Below are positions 17,088 through 26,215 of a stretch of DNA of 64,000 bases, one piece after another. The notes beneath the pieces were generated by a model that ran no database searches, was not told the DNA's origin, and saw only the letters and a list, made by a program, of their open reading frames with translations. The translations under genes and the position numbers were made by a program. The DNA is from DATFVA01 sp963721075 (lineage in GTDB: Bacteria > Bacteroidota > Ignavibacteria > Ignavibacteriales > Ignavibacteriaceae): positions 248,001 through 312,000 of the forward strand of contig CAVRHV010000019.1 of assembly GCA_963721075.1 (NCBI GenBank), written 5' to 3'. Numbering within the stretch: the stretch's first letter is position 1; each line of letters begins with the position of its first letter.

Positions 17088-19407
17088 ATGAGTAAGAATT
17101 TAGTGCTGGTTGAGTCACCCGCCAAGGCAAAAACTATTAATAAATATTTGGGCAAAGATTATCACGTTGAAGCTACTGTAGGACATATACGCAATCTTCC
17201 AAAGACAAAACTAGGTGTAGAGCTGGAAAATGGTTATAAACCCCAGTTCGTTACAATCAGAGGTAAAGGCGATACTGTAAAAAAAATAAAATCGCTTGCA
17301 TCCAAAAGCAGGAATATTTATATAGCTACTGACCCTGACCGTGAGGGTGAGGCAATTGCACAGGATATTGCGGATATACTGAATGGAAGCGGTGATTCTA
17401 AAGTTTTCAGGGTCCTTTTCAATGAGATCACAAAGACCGGTGTACAAAAAGCTATGAAGGCTCCACGTGCTATCGATGAGAATCTTGTCAGTTCGCAAAG
17501 AGCCAGACGTGTGATGGATCGTATTATCGGTTATCAGATAAGCCCTTTTCTCTGGAAAGCAATTATCGAACTTTCCGGCAGCAGTTCGTTGTCGGCGGGA
17601 AGGGTTCAGTCAGTTGCATTAAAACTTATCTGTGACAGAGAAGCAGAGATTGATAAATTTATAACCACCGAATACTGGTCGATCTGGGCAATCTTCAAAA
17701 CGGATAAGAATGAAACCTTTAAAGCCAAGCTTTTCAGCATAGAAGGTAAGGATATCAAAGTTCCTCCCAAACCTGAAATGAATAAAAAAGAGTGGGACGA
17801 ATTTTTAAGTGAATATATTGCCCTGGGTAATGAGGAATCAGCGGGGGATTATTTCAACAGGATATCCGCGAAAAAAGAATTTAAGATAACGAACATTACG
17901 AAGAGAAATACAAAGCGTAATGCTCCGGCTCCTTTTATTACAAGTACACTGCAGCAGGAAGCCTCTCGTAGATTAAGAATGAGACCGAAACAGACGATGA
18001 TGATAGCTCAGAAGCTATATGAAGGAGTTGATTTAGGCAAAGCCGGAACACAGGGCCTTATAACTTATATGCGTACAGATTCAACAAGGATAAGTGATGA
18101 GGTATTGCCTGCGGTACGTGATTATATAAAAGATATATATGGGAAAGAGTATGTCCCGGATTCTGCTAATGTCTTCGGCAACAAAAAGGAGAACGTTCAG
18201 GATGCGCATGAAGCAATAAGACCAACCTCACTTGAATTTCCGCCTGAAGAAGTTAAAGGGAGTCTTGATAAGAAATCGTTTCAGGTATATGAACTTATAT
18301 GGAATCGTTTTATTGCTTCACAAATGAAACCTGCAATTTTTGAAACTACCGTAATTGAGATATCTGCAGATGAATTTTTATTCAAAGCTTTTGGGAATGC
18401 CGTAAAGTTTAGCGGATACCAGAAAGTTTATGAAGAGATGATGGAGAAGAAAGACGGTGCCGAGGAAAAGGAAGAATACAGGAATGAAAAGATTCCTCTG
18501 GGTCTGGAGAAGAATGATTTACTCGGACTGGATGAACTTTATAAAACACAGCATTTTACAAGGCCGCCTGCGCGTTTTACGGAAAGTTCTCTTATTAAAG
18601 AACTGGAAAGTAAAGGTATTGGCCGCCCGAGTACTTATTCTCTTATAGTGAGTACAGATACAGGACAGGAAGTATGTCAACCAGGAAGAAAGAAAACTGA
18701 TGCCTACTTCTTTGGGTAAGACAGTAAATGATATACTCGTAAAGAACTTCCCCAATATCATTAATGAAGATTTCACTGCCGAAATGGAAGGAGAACTGGA
18801 CCAGATCGCACAGGGCGATAACCAGTATGAAAATGTCCTCAATGATTTCTACAAACCATTTTCTAAAGCACTTAAGTCTGTTGAAGATAAGGTAGATAAG
18901 ATTTATTGTGACGAATGTGGACACGAGATGGTGATAAAGGTTGGAAGATTTGGTAAATTTCTGGCATGCAGTAATTACCCGGATTGTAAGAATATTAAAT
19001 CTCTGAAAGAAATAGCCGCTCAGCATCAGGAACCGGAATATACCGGAGAAAAATGTGAAAAGTGTGGTGCACGTACTGTTTACAGGGAAGGTAGGTTCGG
19101 AAGGTTTATCGGCTGTGAAAGATATCCTGAATGTGATTTTGTTAAGAATATCACCCTGGGCGTAAGCTGTCCTAAATGTAAAGAAGGTGATATTGTGGAA
19201 AGAAAATCCAGGAAAGGGAGACTGTTTTACGGCTGTTCAAGGTATCCTGATTGTGATTTTGTAAGCTGGTATAAACCTGTGCCTCAGGAATGTCCCAATA
19301 AAGATTCGGCTTACATGGAAAAAAGATACACAGTAAAAAAAGGAAATTATCTCAAGTGTCCGCAGTGCGGCGAAGAGGTAGTACTGGAAGAGATAGAAAA
19401 GGATTAA
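17088..19407 (+). CDS. topA: DNA topoisomerase I, one frameshift
   Basis: This type IA topoisomerase relaxes negative supercoils. The TOPRIM domain at the N-terminus includes LVLVESPAKAKTINKYLG and DPDREGEAIAQDI. The active-site Tyr region is GLITYMRTDSTRIS near residue 330. The frame breaks at about 18656-18660: up to GIGRPSTYSLIVST is in the first frame, and IQDRKYVNQEERKLMPTSLG onward is in the next, so one base is extra. The C-terminal part carries topoisomerase zinc-ribbon repeats (CDECGHEM..CSNYPDC, CEKCGART..CERYPEC, CPKCKEGD..CSRYPDC and a final CPQCGEEV). About 770 residues in total, normal size. Confidence 0.95.
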
Positions 19408-20289
19408 ATGGAAATTCGCGAGGTTTCCAAAAAATTTCTTAGCGATCTGCAAAATCTAAAACGCTATTCCGATAATACGGTTAAATCCTATGGAATCGAC
19501 CTGAAGGATTTTACTTTATACTGCATTGAGCGCAGCAACCCCGATATTGAAAGTATTAACACCCGGTTCATCAAATCCTATCTCGCTGTTTTAAATGAAA
19601 GGGAGCTTAATAAAAAATCTATTTCGAGAAAACTCGCTGCTATAAGATCACTTTTTAAATATGCATTTCAACATGAATATTTAAAGATTAATCCGGCAGT
19701 ATTAGTAAGAAATCCTAAGTCGAACAGGGAACTCCCTGAAATCTTATCGCCTGAGGTTATACTTTCTGCATACGCGGAAGCTGATATTAATGCTGAACAT
19801 CCTGAACTTGTAAAGGTTATCATCGAACTACTATATGGATGTGCAATCAGAGTATCTGAACTCTGCGGATTAAATCGCGAAGATGTAGATCTCTCAGAAA
19901 AAACGTTAAAGGTTTTTGGTAAAGGGAACAAGAACAGAATTGTTCCTGTTGGAAGTAAGTCAATACCAGTGATTAAAGACTACCTCGAAATACGGGGCAG
20001 CATTAAAGGAAAGGAGCCGTTAATAATAACTAAAACAGGGAGGAGAATACATCCCCGTTTTGTATACGGTATAATACATCGATATCTTTCAATCGTTTCT
20101 GACGTCAAAAAGAAAAGTCCGCATATCCTCCGACACAGTGCCGCAACGCATATGCTGGATAACGGAGCTGATCTGAGTGCTGTTAAGGAAATCCTCGGCC
20201 ATGAGAATCTTTCCACAACACAGATTTATACGCATGTCAGTATTGAACGATTGAAAAGTACATATAAAAAATCACACCCTAAATCTTAA
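19408..20289 (+). CDS. Tyrosine recombinase XerC/XerD
   Basis: The product has 293 residues, of the size and layout of Xer recombinases. A SAM-like N-terminal DNA-binding domain (KYSDNTVKSY-like, residues 1-95) precedes the catalytic domain. Catalytic residues visible are Arg in CAIRVSELCGL, Lys in VFGKGNKNRIVPV, the HxxR of HILRHSAATHML, His in LGHENLSTTQ, and the Tyr in IYTHVSIERL. Xer enzymes resolve chromosome dimers at dif. XerC and XerD cannot be told apart here. It starts directly at the topA stop, and hpf follows, so it is part of the same run. Confidence 0.92.
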   Translation: MEIREVSKKFLSDLQNLKRYSDNTVKSYGIDLKDFTLYCIERSNPDIESINTRFIKSYLAVLNERELNKKSISRKLAAIRSLFKYAFQHEYLKINPAVLVRNPKSNRELPEILSPEVILSAYAEADINAEHPELVKVIIELLYGCAIRVSELCGLNREDVDLSEKTLKVFGKGNKNRIVPVGSKSIPVIKDYLEIRGSIKGKEPLIITKTGRRIHPRFVYGIIHRYLSIVSDVKKKSPHILRHSAATHMLDNGADLSAVKEILGHENLSTTQIYTHVSIERLKSTYKKSHPKS

Positions 20290-20307
20290 ATAAATTTGGA
20301 GGAAGAA

Positions 20308-20610
20308 ATGAACATCTCTATAACAGCCCGCAGATTTAAAGCTCACGAAACTCTGAAAGATTTTATTAGAGACGAACTTTCCTCTTTAAATAAGTATAGT
20401 GAAGATATTCTTAGTGCTGAAGTTATTCTCAGTTATGTGAATAGTAAAGAGAGTATTAAAACAGCAGAAATAAATCTGTCTATCCCGGGTCATATTATCA
20501 CGGCAAGAGAAGACAGTGACGATTTTAAGAAATCAGTTAGTGCGGCCTCAGAAAAAGTTACCAGGCAGCTCAAGAAAATTAAGACCAGGAAAACTGTAAG
20601 AGTAAGATGA
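20308..20610 (+). CDS. hpf: Ribosome hibernation-promoting factor (HPF/RaiA family)
   Basis: The product has about 100 residues (short HPF type). The start is ATG 20308, 5 bases after a strong GGAGGAA; an upstream in-frame TTG at 20296 is inside that Shine-Dalgarno region and is unlikely. NISITARRFKAHETLKDFI and the following basic C-terminus (KKIKTRKTVRVR) fit the family. The protein binds the 30S decoding centre and supports ribosome dimers in stationary phase. hprK overlaps its stop by 4 bases (ATGA), an arrangement reminiscent of the rpoN-hpf-ptsN region of Proteobacteria. Confidence 0.9.
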   Translation: MNISITARRFKAHETLKDFIRDELSSLNKYSEDILSAEVILSYVNSKESIKTAEINLSIPGHIITAREDSDDFKKSVSAASEKVTRQLKKIKTRKTVRVR

Positions 20611-21620
20611 TAAAGATTGATCAGAAATCAATTTCACGAAAAGAATTTATTACGGTCGAATTTCTGTATAAAAACTGCAAAGAGCTGTTTAAATTAAAAT
20701 TGTTTTCGGATAAGTCCGGGTTCAGCAGGAAGATATATGATCAGAACCTGCACAGACCCGGACTTGCTTTAGCAGGTTTTGTGGATCTTTTTTCATACAC
20801 CCGGGTACAGGTATTCGGTAATACTGAAATCCAATACCTTGCCCAGCTGACTGATAAAAAGAAAACGGAATCACTTGAGAGACTTTTTACCTTCGATATT
20901 CCTTGTATCATTCTTACAGATAATAATCATCCCTCGCAATTGCTTCTGGATTTAGCAAATAAGCATCACATACCGGTTTTTGTCTCTATACAGCCTACAA
21001 CAAAATTAATCTACCTGATTGGCGACTTTCTTGACGACCAATTCAGCCACCGCGTATCAATGCACGGCTCTTTTGTGGATGTTTACGGTGTCGGCATATT
21101 GTTTGTTGGAAAATCAGGGATTGGGAAGAGTGAAGTTGCCCTTGATCTGATAGAAAGAGGTCACCGCCTCGTGGGTGATGACGTTATAATTCTCACAAAA
21201 AAGGGTGAGGGCATACTTATGGGCGCTGGAACAAATGTTTCAAAACACTTTATGGAAATTAGGGGGCTTGGGATACTTGATATTGAGCGAATGTTCGGAA
21301 TTCGGGCAATTCGCTATCAAAAAAGGCTGGAAGTGATCGTTGAACTTGAAATTTGGGACGAAAAGGCAGAATATACTAGAACGGGACTTGATGAGAGTTT
21401 CGTTAAAATTCTGGACAGCGATATACCTTATGTGAAGCTGCCGATAATTCCAGGTAAGAATATTACTGTAATATCGGAAGTAATTGCTTTACATTATCTG
21501 TTAAAACATTATGGACATGATGCGGCCAAAGTTTTCCAGAAAAGACTCAATAAAATATTAAATGGTGAAATTGACGAGGATCATCGCGGAATAGACTATT
21601 TTGAGCACGATTTCGAATAA
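20607..21620 (+). CDS. hprK: HPr kinase/phosphorylase
   Basis: The product has 337 residues. The N-terminal HprK domain is followed by the kinase domain with a P-loop GKSGIGKSEVALDLIERGH near residue 165, the LVGDDVIIL strand, and the signature EIRGLGILDIERMFG. HprK phosphorylates a Ser of HPr in response to metabolites in Firmicutes. In Gram-negative bacteria it is often part of a regulatory PTS without sugar transport, and which applies here is unknown since no ptsH or ptsI is in the window. It is coupled to hpf through an ATGA overlap. Confidence 0.95.
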   Translation: MIKIDQKSISRKEFITVEFLYKNCKELFKLKLFSDKSGFSRKIYDQNLHRPGLALAGFVDLFSYTRVQVFGNTEIQYLAQLTDKKKTESLERLFTFDIPCIILTDNNHPSQLLLDLANKHHIPVFVSIQPTTKLIYLIGDFLDDQFSHRVSMHGSFVDVYGVGILFVGKSGIGKSEVALDLIERGHRLVGDDVIILTKKGEGILMGAGTNVSKHFMEIRGLGILDIERMFGIRAIRYQKRLEVIVELEIWDEKAEYTRTGLDESFVKILDSDIPYVKLPIIPGKNITVISEVIALHYLLKHYGHDAAKVFQKRLNKILNGEIDEDHRGIDYFEHDFE

Positions 21621-21638
21621 TTTAGCTGTTTCTTTCAC

Positions 21639-21668
21639 TTGACAAAGTTGGCTTATTTTTTTAGATTC
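21639..21668 (+). promoter_or_regulatory. Possible promoter before the M23 peptidase gene
   Basis: A TTGACA (21639-21644) is followed 17 bases later by TAGATT (21662-21667), close to the bacterial -35/-10 pattern. The reconstructed ATG of the M23 gene is only about 11 bases downstream, so transcripts from here would have an almost absent leader. It is the only gap of this kind in the 17-23 kb gene run. Support is by pattern only. Confidence 0.3.
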
Positions 21669-21678
21669 CGCAACCTAT

Positions 21679-22607
21679 TATGAAGAAACTATACTACTTC
21701 TCCAGTTCAAAACTTCAATTCGTTGAAGTTAAAAATTTTAAGAAAAAAGTACTTATTATACTTCTGTGGTGCTATTTTAATACTTACTGCTACAGTTTAT
21801 GGGTCGTTGAATTTTATTTCTGAAATTACCGGCTCAGGGAAAACTCTATCCACTCTGAAAGAGGAAAATAAAATACTGCATGATAAAGTGTTGGAAACCT
21901 CAAAATTGTACAAAAAGCTCGATTCTGAGCTGGATAGTCTTGTAAATGAGAATAATACACTCAGGATTGCTGCAAATTTACCGCCTGTTTCCGAAGAGGA
22001 AAAGCAGGTCGGCGTTGGTGGCGGTTATTTTGACAACGATATAGATTTTATAAGTGGAAATGTAGCTGACGACCTCAAAGAAGCTCTGTCGTACGTTGAC
22101 GAAGTAAGCAGAAAAGTTGCGTTTGAAAAGGCACAATTCAACGAAATTTCAAATAAAATCAAACAGAATGAGAAATTATTTGAGTGTTTGCCCGCAATAA
22201 AACCCTGTACAGGAATAATAGGCGCAGGATTCGGCATGAGAATGCATCCTATATTAAATATCAGGAGAATGCACGAGGGTATCGATATTGTTACTAATAT
22301 TGGAACTCCTGTTCATGCTTCCGGGGATGGAAGAGTCGAATTTGTGGGAAGAAAGGGCGGATACGGACTCTGCATTGAGATTAATCATGGTTTCGGATAT
22401 AAGACTATTTACGGCCATTTATCTAAAACTGAGGTTAAAGAAGGGCAGAAGGTTAACAGAGGATCTGAAATAGCTAAATCGGGTACTTCCGGACTTTCCA
22501 CAGGACCACATCTCCATTATGAGGTTGAGCATAATGGTATTAAACTGAACCCCGAAGATTTTTTCTTTGATGATATCAATTTCTTTGCCGTTGCTGGTAA
22601 AGACTAA
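21679..22607 (+). CDS. M23 family murein endopeptidase, N-terminus restored across a one-base loss
   Basis: The longest single frame starts at TTG 21723 and lacks the family N-terminus. From ATG 21679 another frame reads MKKLYYFSSSKLQFVEVKNF, typical of Bacteroidota M23 proteins. It joins the main frame if one A was lost from the A-run near 21742-21747, giving FKKKKYLLYFCGA. A transmembrane segment follows, then a coiled-coil region (about 60-90, EENKILHDKVLETSKLYKKL). The C-terminal peptidase domain has metal ligands in HEGIDI and HLHYEV. It likely cleaves peptidoglycan cross-links from an inner-membrane anchor. Confidence 0.9.
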
Positions 22608-22625
22608 TTTAGCGGAGATTATTAT

Positions 22626-22847
22626 ATGATATGGACAGTAGAGCTGGCAGCGTATCTTGATGATGCACCCTGGCCTGCTACAAAAGATGAATTAATAGAA
22701 TATGCTGAAAGGATCGGGGCTCCATATGAAGTGGTTGAGAATCTTCACGAGCTTGAAGATTCAGACGAACCTTATGAGACGATTGAAGATATCTGGCCCG
22801 ACTATCCCTCCGACGAAGATTTCTTTTATAACGAAGATGATTATTAA
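22626..22847 (+). CDS. DUF2795 domain protein
   Basis: This 73-residue acidic protein has the characteristic LDDAPWPATKDELIEYAERI core and a Trp/Pro-rich IEDIWPDYPSDEDFFY end, typical of DUF2795 members in the Bacteroidota-Chlorobi group. Function is unknown. It lies 18 bases after the M23 gene and ends exactly at the left arm of a rho-independent terminator, so it closes that transcription unit. Confidence 0.85.
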   Translation: MIWTVELAAYLDDAPWPATKDELIEYAERIGAPYEVVENLHELEDSDEPYETIEDIWPDYPSDEDFFYNEDDY

Positions 22848-22869
22848 GCGCTTCACCGCGCTTTTTTTT
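22846..22869 (+). terminator. Rho-independent terminator after the DUF2795 gene
   Basis: A perfect 6-bp stem AAGCGC / GCGCTT (22846-22851 and 22858-22863) encloses a 6-base loop TTCACC and runs into eight T residues (22862-22869). It begins within the stop codon of the DUF2795 gene. The next base is the A of the holB ATG. Confidence 0.85.
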
Positions 22870-23994
22870 ATGCCTATGAAGGATGACAACTGGAATGGTA
22901 TTTATGGACAGGAATCGGTTAAAACTTTATTAAATTCTTTGATCTCATCTGAAAAGATCCCGCACGCTTTTCTCTTTAAGGGTAATGACGGTATCGGCAA
23001 AGAATTTACAGCAATCAGGTTTGCACAGGCTATAAATGCAAATTATACGCTTCCGGATAAAGGGGAACACATTAATCAGCTTATCAGGAATCTGAATGAA
23101 CCTTATATAAAATATATATTTCCTCTTCCAAGAGGTCGGAATGAGACTGAGACAAGCGGCCCTATGGAAAAATTAAGCCAGGAAGATAACGATTTAATCA
23201 AAGCGGAACTGGGGACAAAGATAAGAAACCCGTACCATAATATTAAGATTCCTAAGGCTAACCAGATTAAAATCAGCAGTATTAGAGATATCCGTAAGTT
23301 TCTTTCTATGGATTACAGTGATCTTAAATTCCGTTTTGTGCTTGTTTCCTCAGCTCATATGATGAATGAGGAAGCACAGAATGCTCTGTTGAAAAATCTT
23401 GAAGAACCACCTGAAGGAATTATTTTTATACTTTCCACACCTTTTCCGGAGCAGCTCAGGGAAACTATTCGATCAAGATGCTGGATTATAAATTTTCAGC
23501 CTCTCAAATTAAATGATGTGGAGAAAATCCTTGAGGAATACTTTAATGTCGATAAGGAATCAGCCCGCTCTGCGGCGCTCTTCTCAAATGGATCGGTAAC
23601 TGAAGCTGTTAACCTTCTTCAGCATGACCTTGCCTTATTAAAAGAAAAAACTATACTTGTTCTCAGATATTCTTTTGGAAAAAGATTCCATTCGGCACTT
23701 GATGAGTTTAATTCAGTTCTAAATGAGCAGGGGAGTGAGTCATTTAAGATTCTTATACTCATGATTATCTCTTGGCTGAATGACCTTCAGAAGTTCAGAA
23801 CCGGACTTACTAATTATTTTTTTGATGATTATCAGGAAACCTTTAAGAAATTTAACCTGAATTTTTCTGATGTAGAATTAAATGAAATAGTATTCAAACT
23901 TGATAAATCTGCTTCGTTATTAAAGAACAATATCAACCTCAGCACACTTACGCTATACATAATAACTGAGTTATCTCAATTAACCCGGAAATAG
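22870..23994 (+). CDS. holB: DNA polymerase III delta' subunit (clamp loader)
   Basis: The product has about 374 residues. The family N-terminus NWNGIYGQESVKTLLNSLI places the start at ATG 22870 or 22876. The longer open frame upstream (to 22702) is antisense-like read-through of the DUF2795 gene. The degenerate P-loop is FLFKGNDGIGKEFTA, and the clamp-loader signature is MNEEAQNALLKNLEEPPEG with the SRC motif as IRSRCW. Delta' helps load the sliding clamp. No Shine-Dalgarno is visible because the start directly follows a terminator T-tract. A GC-rich hairpin overlaps its stop codon. Confidence 0.9.
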   Translation: MPMKDDNWNGIYGQESVKTLLNSLISSEKIPHAFLFKGNDGIGKEFTAIRFAQAINANYTLPDKGEHINQLIRNLNEPYIKYIFPLPRGRNETETSGPMEKLSQEDNDLIKAELGTKIRNPYHNIKIPKANQIKISSIRDIRKFLSMDYSDLKFRFVLVSSAHMMNEEAQNALLKNLEEPPEGIIFILSTPFPEQLRETIRSRCWIINFQPLKLNDVEKILEEYFNVDKESARSAALFSNGSVTEAVNLLQHDLALLKEKTILVLRYSFGKRFHSALDEFNSVLNEQGSESFKILILMIISWLNDLQKFRTGLTNYFFDDYQETFKKFNLNFSDVELNEIVFKLDKSASLLKNNINLSTLTLYIITELSQLTRK

Positions 23995-24001
23995 TCCGGG
24001 T
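23983..24001 (+). other. Hairpin at the holB stop
   Basis: ACCCGG (23983-23988) and CCGGGT (23996-24001) form a perfect 6-bp stem with a 7-base loop that contains the holB stop codon. It is followed by AAAAG, not a T-run, so it is not a canonical terminator. It may protect the 3' end or act as a weak terminator. Confidence 0.3.
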
Positions 24002-24155
24002 AAAAGACTGCTTTCACTCTCATCAGCAAATCCCCGCCCTGATTTATCTGCAAACTAAAGTGCCGGGACATTCCTCTAAGTATTATCCCTGATTATTTAG
24101 CTAATTTTGATTATTTTTATTATTCACATTGAAAATAAAATCAAATGAGGAGAGT

Positions 24156-25331
24156 ATGCGAAAAGTAGTTATAACAGCAGCTAAAAGAACCCCTGTTGGC
24201 TCTTTTAATGGTAGTTTATCGTCCTTCACTGCTGCCCAGCTGGGAAGTATCGCAATTAAGGGGATCATAGAAGATTCAAAAATCGACGGGAACCTTATAG
24301 ATGAAGTAATAATGGGTAATGTTTTAACCGCTGGACAGGGCCAGGCTCCAGGACGACAGGCAGCGATTTTTGCTGGATTGCCTGAAAAGACCGAATGTAT
24401 GACAATAAATAAAATGTGCGGCAGCGGTCTTAAGTCTGTAATGCTCGCACAGCAGGCTATCGCGCTCGGTGATGCGGACATAATTATAGCCGGCGGACAG
24501 GAGAGTATGACAAATTCTCCTTATCTTCTTCCTAAAGCGCGTTCCGGCTATAGACTTGGAAATGGTGAGATTGTTGATTCAATGATTAAGGACGGCCTCT
24601 GGGATGTTTATAACGATATTCATATGGGCAGCTGCGCTGAATCCTGTGCAAGAGATTTTTCTTTCAACAGGGAAGAACTTGATGAATTCGCAACAAATTC
24701 ATATAAAAAAGCACTTGATGCTATAAAGGCCGGGAAATTTAAGGATGAGATAATTAAAGTTGGTGTGAAAACAAAAAAAGGCGAGTCTTTCGTTGAGGAA
24801 GATGAAGAGCCCGGACGAGTAATATTTGATAAGATTGCTAACCTGAAACCTGTTTTTGAGAAGGATGGTGTGGTAACAGCTGCTAATGCATCAAGCATTA
24901 ATGATGGCGCAGCCGCACTCCTGGTAATGAGTGAGGAAAAAGCAAAAGAACTCGGATTGGTGCCTTTGGTAGAGATTGTAGCTCAGAGCTCTGCCGCTAA
25001 AGCTCCTATAGAATTTACAACTGCTCCGGCAGATGCAATTGCTAAGGTCCTGAAAAAAGCAAACCTGACAAAAGATGATATTGACCTTTTTGAAATAAAT
25101 GAGGCTTTTGCGGTTGTTTCTCTTGCGGTTAATAAAATTCTCGGATTGGATAATTCGAAAATAAATGTCAACGGCGGGGCAATCGCAATAGGACATCCTA
25201 TCGGCGCCAGCGGTGCCAGAATTCTGGTAACACTTATTCACGAAATGAAAAAGCGTAAATCAAAATATGGATTGGCTTCTCTTTGTATTGGTGGGGGAGA
25301 GGCTTCCGCTTTAATAGTTAAAAACATATAA
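24156..25331 (+). CDS. Acetyl-CoA C-acetyltransferase (thiolase)
   Basis: The product has about 391 residues starting at ATG 24156 behind GAGGAG; an upstream TTG at 24129 is less likely. The acyl-accepting Cys is in INKMCGSGLKSVMLA near residue 88. The C-terminal catalytic His and Cys are in GGAIAIGHPIGASGARIL and SLCIGGGEASALIV. Thiolases condense two acetyl-CoA to acetoacetyl-CoA or run the reverse reaction in fatty-acid breakdown. It is 13 bases upstream of the hydroxybutyryl-CoA dehydrogenase, so the pair carries out successive steps of butanoate, PHB or beta-oxidation metabolism. Confidence 0.95.
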   Translation: MRKVVITAAKRTPVGSFNGSLSSFTAAQLGSIAIKGIIEDSKIDGNLIDEVIMGNVLTAGQGQAPGRQAAIFAGLPEKTECMTINKMCGSGLKSVMLAQQAIALGDADIIIAGGQESMTNSPYLLPKARSGYRLGNGEIVDSMIKDGLWDVYNDIHMGSCAESCARDFSFNREELDEFATNSYKKALDAIKAGKFKDEIIKVGVKTKKGESFVEEDEEPGRVIFDKIANLKPVFEKDGVVTAANASSINDGAAALLVMSEEKAKELGLVPLVEIVAQSSAAKAPIEFTTAPADAIAKVLKKANLTKDDIDLFEINEAFAVVSLAVNKILGLDNSKINVNGGAIAIGHPIGASGARILVTLIHEMKKRKSKYGLASLCIGGGEASALIVKNI

Positions 25332-25344
25332 ACGGAAGGTTAAA

Positions 25345-26197
25345 ATGGATATTAAAAAAGTATCGGTTGTCGGAGGCGGAACAATGGGCAATGGCATTAC
25401 CCATGTTTTTGCTCTTAAAGGATTCAAGGTAAACCTGGTTGAAATGAGCAGTGAACTTGTTGATAAAGCAGTTGCAACCATAACTAAAAACCTAGACAGA
25501 CAGGTAAAAAAAGAAGTTATAACGGAACAGGATAAAACTGCAGCGCTATCCAACATGAATAAAGTAATTGGGGTAGAAAATACACCCACCTGATTCAGAT
25601 CTTGTTATTGAAGCAATATATGAGAATAAAGAGGCTAAACTTAATGTATTCAATACTTTAGAGTCTATAGTTAAGAAAGATTCTATATTTGCTTCAAATA
25701 CTTCATCTATTTCAATTACCGAACTGTCAGCCGCAACTCGTGCTGATAAATTCATCGGAATGCATTTTATGAATCCTGTTCCTATGATGAAGCTTGTTGA
25801 AATTATACGGGGATATTCAACAAGTGACGAGACTTTCCAGACCATAAAATCGTTATCAGAAAAACTGGATAAAGTTCCTGTTGAGGTATTTGATTATCCT
25901 GGTTTCATTTCAAATCGTATTCTGATGCCTATGATAAATGAAGCAGTGTTTGCTTTAATGGAAGGTGTGGCTTCCGCAGAGGATATAGATACTGTTATGA
26001 AGCTAGGAATGAATCATCCTATGGGACCTTTAACGCTGGCTGACTTTATAGGTTTAGACGTTTGCCTGGCTATTATGGAAGTATTGTATGATGGATTTAA
26101 TGATCCGAAATACAGACCATGTCCGCTTCTCAAGAAGATGGTTGCAGCAAAAAAATTAGGAAGAAAATCAGGCGAAGGTTTTTTTACCTATAAATAA
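25345..26197 (+). CDS. 3-hydroxybutyryl-CoA dehydrogenase, one frameshift
   Basis: The product has about 284 residues over two frames. The N-terminal NAD-binding motif VVGGGTMGNGITHVFALKG is in the first frame, which stops at 25593. After one extra base near 25589-25592 (the ACCTGATT region), the sequence continues DSDLVIEAIYENKEAKL and SNTSSISITELS. The catalytic-His segment FIGMHFMNPVPMMKLVEII and the C-terminal dimerisation domain (GFISNRILMPMINEA, LGRKSGEGFFTY) follow. The apparent start at 25760 is internal. It oxidises or reduces 3-hydroxyacyl-CoA, working with the adjacent thiolase. Confidence 0.93.
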
Positions 26198-26215
26198 TAT
26201 ATTCTGATCCCGTAA

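Noticed and set aside
22702..22869. Long N-terminal extension of holB
   Set aside because: It overlaps DUF2795 in another frame and crosses a terminator; homologues start at the NWNGIYGQ sequence.
25593..25600. Programmed frameshift of RF2 type at ACC TGA in hbd
   Set aside because: Other breaks of the same direction in this window occur far from stop codons, so a stop-specific mechanism is not supported; error is simpler.
25546..25845. Minus-strand open frames over hbd, thiolase and other genes
   Set aside because: They lie opposite well-supported coding sequence and show no family motifs; they are shadows of the AT-rich codon usage.
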